Assembly: GCA_028699365.1 (NCBI GenBank)
Contig: JAQVUQ010000089.1
Span: forward strand, 1-8,865
Length of the DNA stretch: 8,865 nt
Direction of reading: 5' to 3'
Source of the DNA: UBA5359 sp028699365 [NCBI: bacterium]
Lineage (GTDB): Bacteria > UBP13 > UBA5359
Positions 6,014 through 8,865 of the stretch are shown piece after piece; within the stretch, counting starts at the first letter, position 1, and the number at the start of each line of letters is the position of its first letter. The notes under the pieces are model-generated. The model saw only the letters and a list, made by a program, of their open reading frames with translations, was not told where the DNA came from and made no database searches. Both the position numbers and the translations under genes were made by a program.

Positions 6014-7001
6014 GTATCTCCACCGGCTGCCCGGTAGTGATCGATTCCAGTGCCGCCAGCGATATCTTCAACGCTTCCACGGCATCCGCTCCGCTTATCG
6101 GGGACTCTCCCCCGCTCTTGATCGCTGTCAGAAAATCGGCCAGTTCCAGCCGGTAGGGATCGTCTTCCGCCGACAGAGGACTCTGCGGTACGGCTTCTAC
6201 GCCGGCTCCGTCGCTGCCGGCAAACGCCAGCTTAATCGGCGCGGAATCCTCGTTATTGAAGGCTATAAGGCCTTTACTTCCGGCTATCTCCAGGCTGGTC
6301 TTGAAACCGTCGGGGCGCATCCACGTTCCTTCCACGTGAGCTACGGCACCGCTTGCGAATCTCAGAGTGATCAGGGCATAATCCTTATGCTCCGCGGCCC
6401 TTTCCAGCAGACCTTTGCCGTAGACCCTGACAACCTCTCCCAGGCTCCATCGCAGCCAATCGAAGTCATGGATCAACGTGTCCATCGTCACGCCGCCGCT
6501 TTTGACTTTATCCGCGTACCAATCTCCGGCGGACTGCGGGAAAGAGCCTCCCCGGCTGGTGCGCACCATGCCCACTTTGCCTACCGCCCCATCCTCTATC
6601 AGCCGCTTGGCCGAGGCGTACTCGGGGAAGTATCTAAGAACGTGCCCTACCATGAAGACTACCCCGGCCCGGCGACAGGCCTCGGTCATTTCCAGACCGT
6701 CCTCCAGCGTAGTGGCTATGGGCTTCTCGCAGAAGACGTGTTTGCCGGCGGCCGCGGCCTTCAGTACGCACTCCTTATGGTATGGAGTAGGCGTAGTTAT
6801 GCTGACGATATCTATGCTGCCGTCCGCCAGCATCTCTTCGATATCGCCGTACGCCGTGGCGGAATAGACCTCGGCCAGAGCCCTGGCCGCATCAGGCCGC
6901 ACATCGAGCACCGCCGCCACCCGGCTGTCGGGCAGAGCATCGTAATGCCCGGCATGCAGACTCCCCATCATTCCCGCTCCGATTACAGCTACGTTGAACA
7001 A
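6006..7001 (-). CDS. Gfo/Idh/MocA family oxidoreductase (first of pair)
   Basis: This 331-residue NAD(P)-dependent oxidoreductase resembles inositol 2-dehydrogenase and related sugar dehydrogenases. The Rossmann motif GAGMMG is at 8-13 after a short beta strand (FNVAVI). CEKPIATT at 91-98 carries the conserved Lys (K93), and GGVTMDTLIHDFD at 169-181 carries the Asp-xxx-His pair (D174, H178). The C-terminal half is the usual sheet domain, with GTWMRPDG and the IAGSKG strand. The start is TTG at 7001, set by a strong GGAGG (7012-7008) 6 bases upstream; no ATG precedes the Rossmann strand. The regulator gene ends 12 bases upstream and the partner oxidoreductase follows after 5 bases, so all three are probably one transcript under the ROK repressor. 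Known family members act on myo-inositol, glucose, N-acetylated sugars or glycosides; nothing visible here chooses among them. Confidence 0.94.
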   Translation of the reverse strand: MFNVAVIGAGMMGSLHAGHYDALPDSRVAAVLDVRPDAARALAEVYSATAYGDIEEMLADGSIDIVSITTPTPYHKECVLKAAAAGKHVFCEKPIATTLEDGLEMTEACRRAGVVFMVGHVLRYFPEYASAKRLIEDGAVGKVGMVRTSRGGSFPQSAGDWYADKVKSGGVTMDTLIHDFDWLRWSLGEVVRVYGKGLLERAAEHKDYALITLRFASGAVAHVEGTWMRPDGFKTSLEIAGSKGLIAFNNEDSAPIKLAFAGSDGAGVEAVPQSPLSAEDDPYRLELADFLTAIKSGGESPISGADAVEALKISLAALESITTGQPVEIRR

Positions 7002-7005
7002 TTTA

Positions 7006-7012
7006 CACCTCC
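7006..7012 (-). promoter_or_regulatory. Ribosome binding site for a TTG start
   Basis: GGAGGTG on the minus strand precedes TTG 7001, with 6 bases between GGAGG and the start codon. It begins just after the stop codon of the ROK regulator (7016-7014). It justifies the non-ATG start of the first oxidoreductase. Confidence 0.75.
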
Positions 7013-7013
7013 G

Positions 7014-8231
7014 TCAAACCCAGCATGAGCCGGGCGAATTCATGATCTCTCTTATCTGGACCGTGGCCGGCCCGATTATGCCGGCTTCCCTTCCAAGGCA
7101 GGCCGGCACTACGATTACACGTGAAGCGGGCACGGACAAGGCCCGACAACTGACGCTTTGTCGTATTGAGGACAGAAAATGTTCTCCCAGGCCTGCCACC
7201 GGCCCGGCAATAACGACTCTTTCCAGGTTGATAAGATTTATGACGCTGGCAATACCGGCTCCCACATACTCCCCGGCTCTTCTGGCTGTCTGCACGGCCA
7301 GTTCATCTTCCTGATCCAGCGCCGCAATGATCATCTCCAGCGTAAGTTTGCCTGTATCGCCGCCGCACATTTCAGATAGTATCGAAACTCTGCCCTGTTT
7401 AATTGTGTCGGCGGTTCGGCGCAGTATCGCCGGTCCGGCAGCCAGCGTTTCAAGGCATCCCCAGGCACCGCATTTGCACGGGGGTCCATCCACATCGATC
7501 ACCATATGCCCCAGTTCCCCGGTGGAACCGTCCCTGCCCCGGTGCAGCTCACCGTTCAAGACCAAACCGGCTCCTATGCCTGCGCCTATGGTAACGCAGA
7601 ATAGATCTGTGGCCCCCTGCCCTGCACCATAGTACATCTCCGCCAGCGCATTGGTATTGCAATCGTTTTCTACCGTCGTCTTCAGCCCGGTTCGCTCTTC
7701 TACCAGAGACTTCAGGGGTATGCCGCGCCAGCCCAGGTTGCTGGCCTCGGAGATCACACCCGTTTCCGGCTCAACCAAGCCGGTAATTCCAATACCTGTA
7801 CCGAATATCCTGGCATGACCGTCTACCCCGCGCCGCACCGTCTCGATCATCTCCACGGCCCTGGCAATGGCCGCCATCGGAGGCAGGCCGGTTATATCGG
7901 CTTCCTGCACCCGGCCCATATTGGCACCCAGATCCACCAGCCCGGCGCGGACTTTGTCCGACATCAGTTCGACACCGATTATATATCCCGCCTGTGGCGT
8001 AAACTCCAGGAGAACGGGTCGGCGCCCGCCGGCGGATTCTTCGTGCCCCGCTTCATGAATAAAGCCTCTGCGCAGAAGTTCATCGGCTATATTGGTGACC
8101 GTAGCGGAACTGAGAGAGACTATCTCAGTCAGAGCAGTTCTTGATACGGGCCCTCTCTCGCAAATAGCCCGCAGAATCAAAGACCTGTTCATCTCGTGCA
8201 TCAAATGTCTGTTGCCTACGGTCACATCCAT
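7014..8231 (-). CDS. ROK-family transcriptional regulator (NagC/Mlc/XylR type)
   Basis: This is a sugar-responsive DNA-binding regulator of 405 residues from the chosen start. A winged helix-turn-helix spans about 14-62 (NRSLILRAICERGPVSRTALTE, the last three given as separate turns, then SSATVTNIADELLRRGFI). The ROK sugar-binding domain follows: GIGITGLVEP at 146-155, VENDCNTNALAE at 187-198 with D190, TIGAGIGAGL at 214-223, and GELGHMVID at 238-246. The zinc motif is complete: H242 with C252, C254 and C259 in CKCGAWGC. An earlier in-frame ATG (8300) would add 23 residues, but it lacks a ribosome site. ATG 8231 follows AAGGAG (8250-8245) by 13 bases, a long spacing, and begins exactly where family members begin (GNRHLMHEMNRSLIL). 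It leads an operon with two Gfo/Idh/MocA oxidoreductases and probably represses it until the pathway sugar binds. The ligand is unknown. Confidence 0.95.
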   Translation of the reverse strand: MDVTVGNRHLMHEMNRSLILRAICERGPVSRTALTEIVSLSSATVTNIADELLRRGFIHEAGHEESAGGRRPVLLEFTPQAGYIIGVELMSDKVRAGLVDLGANMGRVQEADITGLPPMAAIARAVEMIETVRRGVDGHARIFGTGIGITGLVEPETGVISEASNLGWRGIPLKSLVEERTGLKTTVENDCNTNALAEMYYGAGQGATDLFCVTIGAGIGAGLVLNGELHRGRDGSTGELGHMVIDVDGPPCKCGAWGCLETLAAGPAILRRTADTIKQGRVSILSEMCGGDTGKLTLEMIIAALDQEDELAVQTARRAGEYVGAGIASVINLINLERVVIAGPVAGLGEHFLSSIRQSVSCRALSVPASRVIVVPACLGREAGIIGPATVQIREIMNSPGSCWV

Positions 8232-8244
8232 TAGATCTGTTTCA

Positions 8245-8250
8245 CTCCTT
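8245..8250 (-). promoter_or_regulatory. Ribosome binding site supporting the downstream ROK start
   Basis: AAGGAG, part of TAAGGAGTGA on the minus strand, lies 13 bases before ATG 8231. The spacing is longer than usual, so initiation may be modest. No comparable site precedes the earlier ATG at 8300, whose upstream bases are an A-rich run and GCCTTC. Confidence 0.5.
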
Positions 8251-8325
8251 ATAATCTCTCGCAACCCCATCCGATGCCGTCTTGCTTGCAGAGCGGACAT
8301 GAAGGCTTTTTTTACTCATAAAAAT

Positions 8326-8342
8326 AATTGTACATAACAATT
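8326..8342. promoter_or_regulatory. Inverted repeat, candidate operator of the ROK operon
   Basis: AATTGT and ACAATT form a perfect 6-bp inverted repeat around a 5-base centre (ACATA on the plus strand), in an AT-rich stretch about 95 bases upstream of the regulator start. On the minus strand the right arm overlaps TACAAT, a one-mismatch -10 box, though no good -35 box sits at the proper distance. ROK repressors bind AT-rich inverted repeats and often control themselves, so an operator is plausible. There is only one copy here. Confidence 0.4.
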
Positions 8343-8367
8343 CTATACGTTTTGCGGAAATCCTTTC

Positions 8368-8865
8368 TCAGCCCCCAGCCATTTCCACAGCGGCAGCCGC
8401 AATTTTGCGGGCAGCGCCCCGCTCTCCGGCTATCTCCTTCAGTTCGCCGGATATGCGCTGCAATTCTTCCGGGTTCTCCAGTTGCTTCATGGCTTCCCCG
8501 GCAACCTGCAGGGCACAGATTATGCCCCGCACCTCCGGTACGACAAAACGTTCGACACGCATATTGGGCAGCGCCGTATACGGATATCTGGGGGCGAGCT
8601 TCTTGATTACGGCTCTCTTAATAGGCTTGCCGATAATCGGCAGCATGGAGATCAATCCTCTGGGACCGCTGATGACGATCTCCTCGGCTTTGTTCAGCGG
8701 AGCGATTATTACCATAGGCGTGCCCAGAGAGGCAGCCTCCATGGTCTTGGTACCGGGAATGGTTATCATCAGGTCGGAAGCTTTCATAAGGTCATACTGA
8801 TGATCCTTGATTATCTCCACCACGGTTCCGTTCTCGGTATAGACAGCCGGTAATGCGCCCCTGGT
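8368..8865 (-). CDS. LpxB-like glycosyltransferase, C-terminal part (partial, N-terminus outside window)
   Basis: The frame enters from the right edge and gives 165 C-terminal residues ending in TGA at 8370-8368. It resembles the nucleotide-sugar binding half of lipid-A-disaccharide synthase (GT19) and related proteins, which join sugars during lipid A or glycolipid synthesis at the inner membrane. Visible markers are ASDLMITIPGTKTMEAA, with the GT-x-T-x-EA pattern at visible residues 38-44 that contacts UDP-sugar in this family, SLGTPMVI just after it, and LPNMRVERFVVPEVRG at about 99-114, which corresponds to the PN-x...-PE segment of LpxB. The segment between them (SGPRGLISMLPIIGKPIKRAV) differs from E. 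coli LpxB, so a lipid-A-disaccharide-synthase-related protein is as likely as true LpxB. The tail is a charged helix ending AAAAVEMAGG. It ends 137 bases before the ROK start, with no terminator hairpin visible between them. Confidence 0.7.
   Translation of the reverse strand, partial: TRGALPAVYTENGTVVEIIKDHQYDLMKASDLMITIPGTKTMEAASLGTPMVIIAPLNKAEEIVISGPRGLISMLPIIGKPIKRAVIKKLAPRYPYTALPNMRVERFVVPEVRGIICALQVAGEAMKQLENPEELQRISGELKEIAGERGAARKIAAAAVEMAGG

Noticed and set aside
8232-8300. ROK start at ATG 8300, adding 23 residues
   Set aside because: There is no ribosome site before it, and the added residues do not resemble the family N-terminus, which begins naturally near ATG 8231.
8242-8319. 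25-codon leader ORF (MSKKSLHV...) upstream of the ROK start, ending inside its ribosome site
   Set aside because: The overlap of its stop with the AAGGAGTGA site is tempting as translational coupling, but it has no Shine-Dalgarno and no recognisable attenuator pattern. Conservation would be needed.

Overview
The window is a diderm bacterial chromosome segment of moderate-to-high GC. Every supported gene lies on the minus strand, so the region reads from right (8865) to left (1). An LpxB-like glycosyltransferase fragment and a secretin with a signal peptide both imply an outer membrane. The density of ROK and Gfo/Idh/MocA genes, the long secretin with repeated N-domains and the short dispersed repeats would suit a heterotrophic, mostly uncultured lineage such as Armatimonadota or a similar phylum. 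That placement is a guess and no marker gene fixes it.

Region A (8865-8368) is the C-terminal part of an LpxB-like glycosyltransferase that enters from outside the window. Region B (about 8367-5023) is a compact three-gene operon: a ROK-family regulator (most likely starting at 8231, not at the first ATG, 8300) followed by two Gfo/Idh/MocA oxidoreductases. A 12-base gap and a 5-base gap join them, each carrying a strong Shine-Dalgarno. A 17-bp inverted repeat upstream of the regulator is a candidate operator. The set looks like a sugar or cyclitol oxidation cassette with its own regulator, but the substrate cannot be read from the sequence.

Region C (5022-4881) is a 142-base gap with a perfect 9-bp GC-rich hairpin, either a terminator or a dispersed palindromic repeat. 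Region D (4880-2251) is a pair overlapping by 4 bases: a single-pass membrane protein with PilP/GspC-like features, and its secretin, which has a signal peptide, three tandem STN-like domains, a NolW-like domain and the secretin core. They form the outer-membrane gate end of a type IV pilus or type II secretion type machine, without its other components nearby.

Region E (2250-1) is an SbcD/Mre11-like nuclease followed, with a 4-base ATGA overlap, by an SbcC/Rad50-like ATPase whose reading frame stays open to base 1. The ATPase has a Walker A motif, a Rad50-like Q-loop region, a short coiled coil and then a two-helix membrane hairpin, so it looks like a membrane-anchored, YhaN-like Rad50 variant rather than classical SbcC. 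A good sigma70-type promoter with a 17-bp spacer sits directly upstream of the nuclease start and would give a leaderless transcript. An octamer-based repeat (CTTTGTGC and variants) occurs inside two genes here: as a tandem array just after the ATPase membrane hairpin, and flanking a palindrome in the first 20 codons of the secretin.
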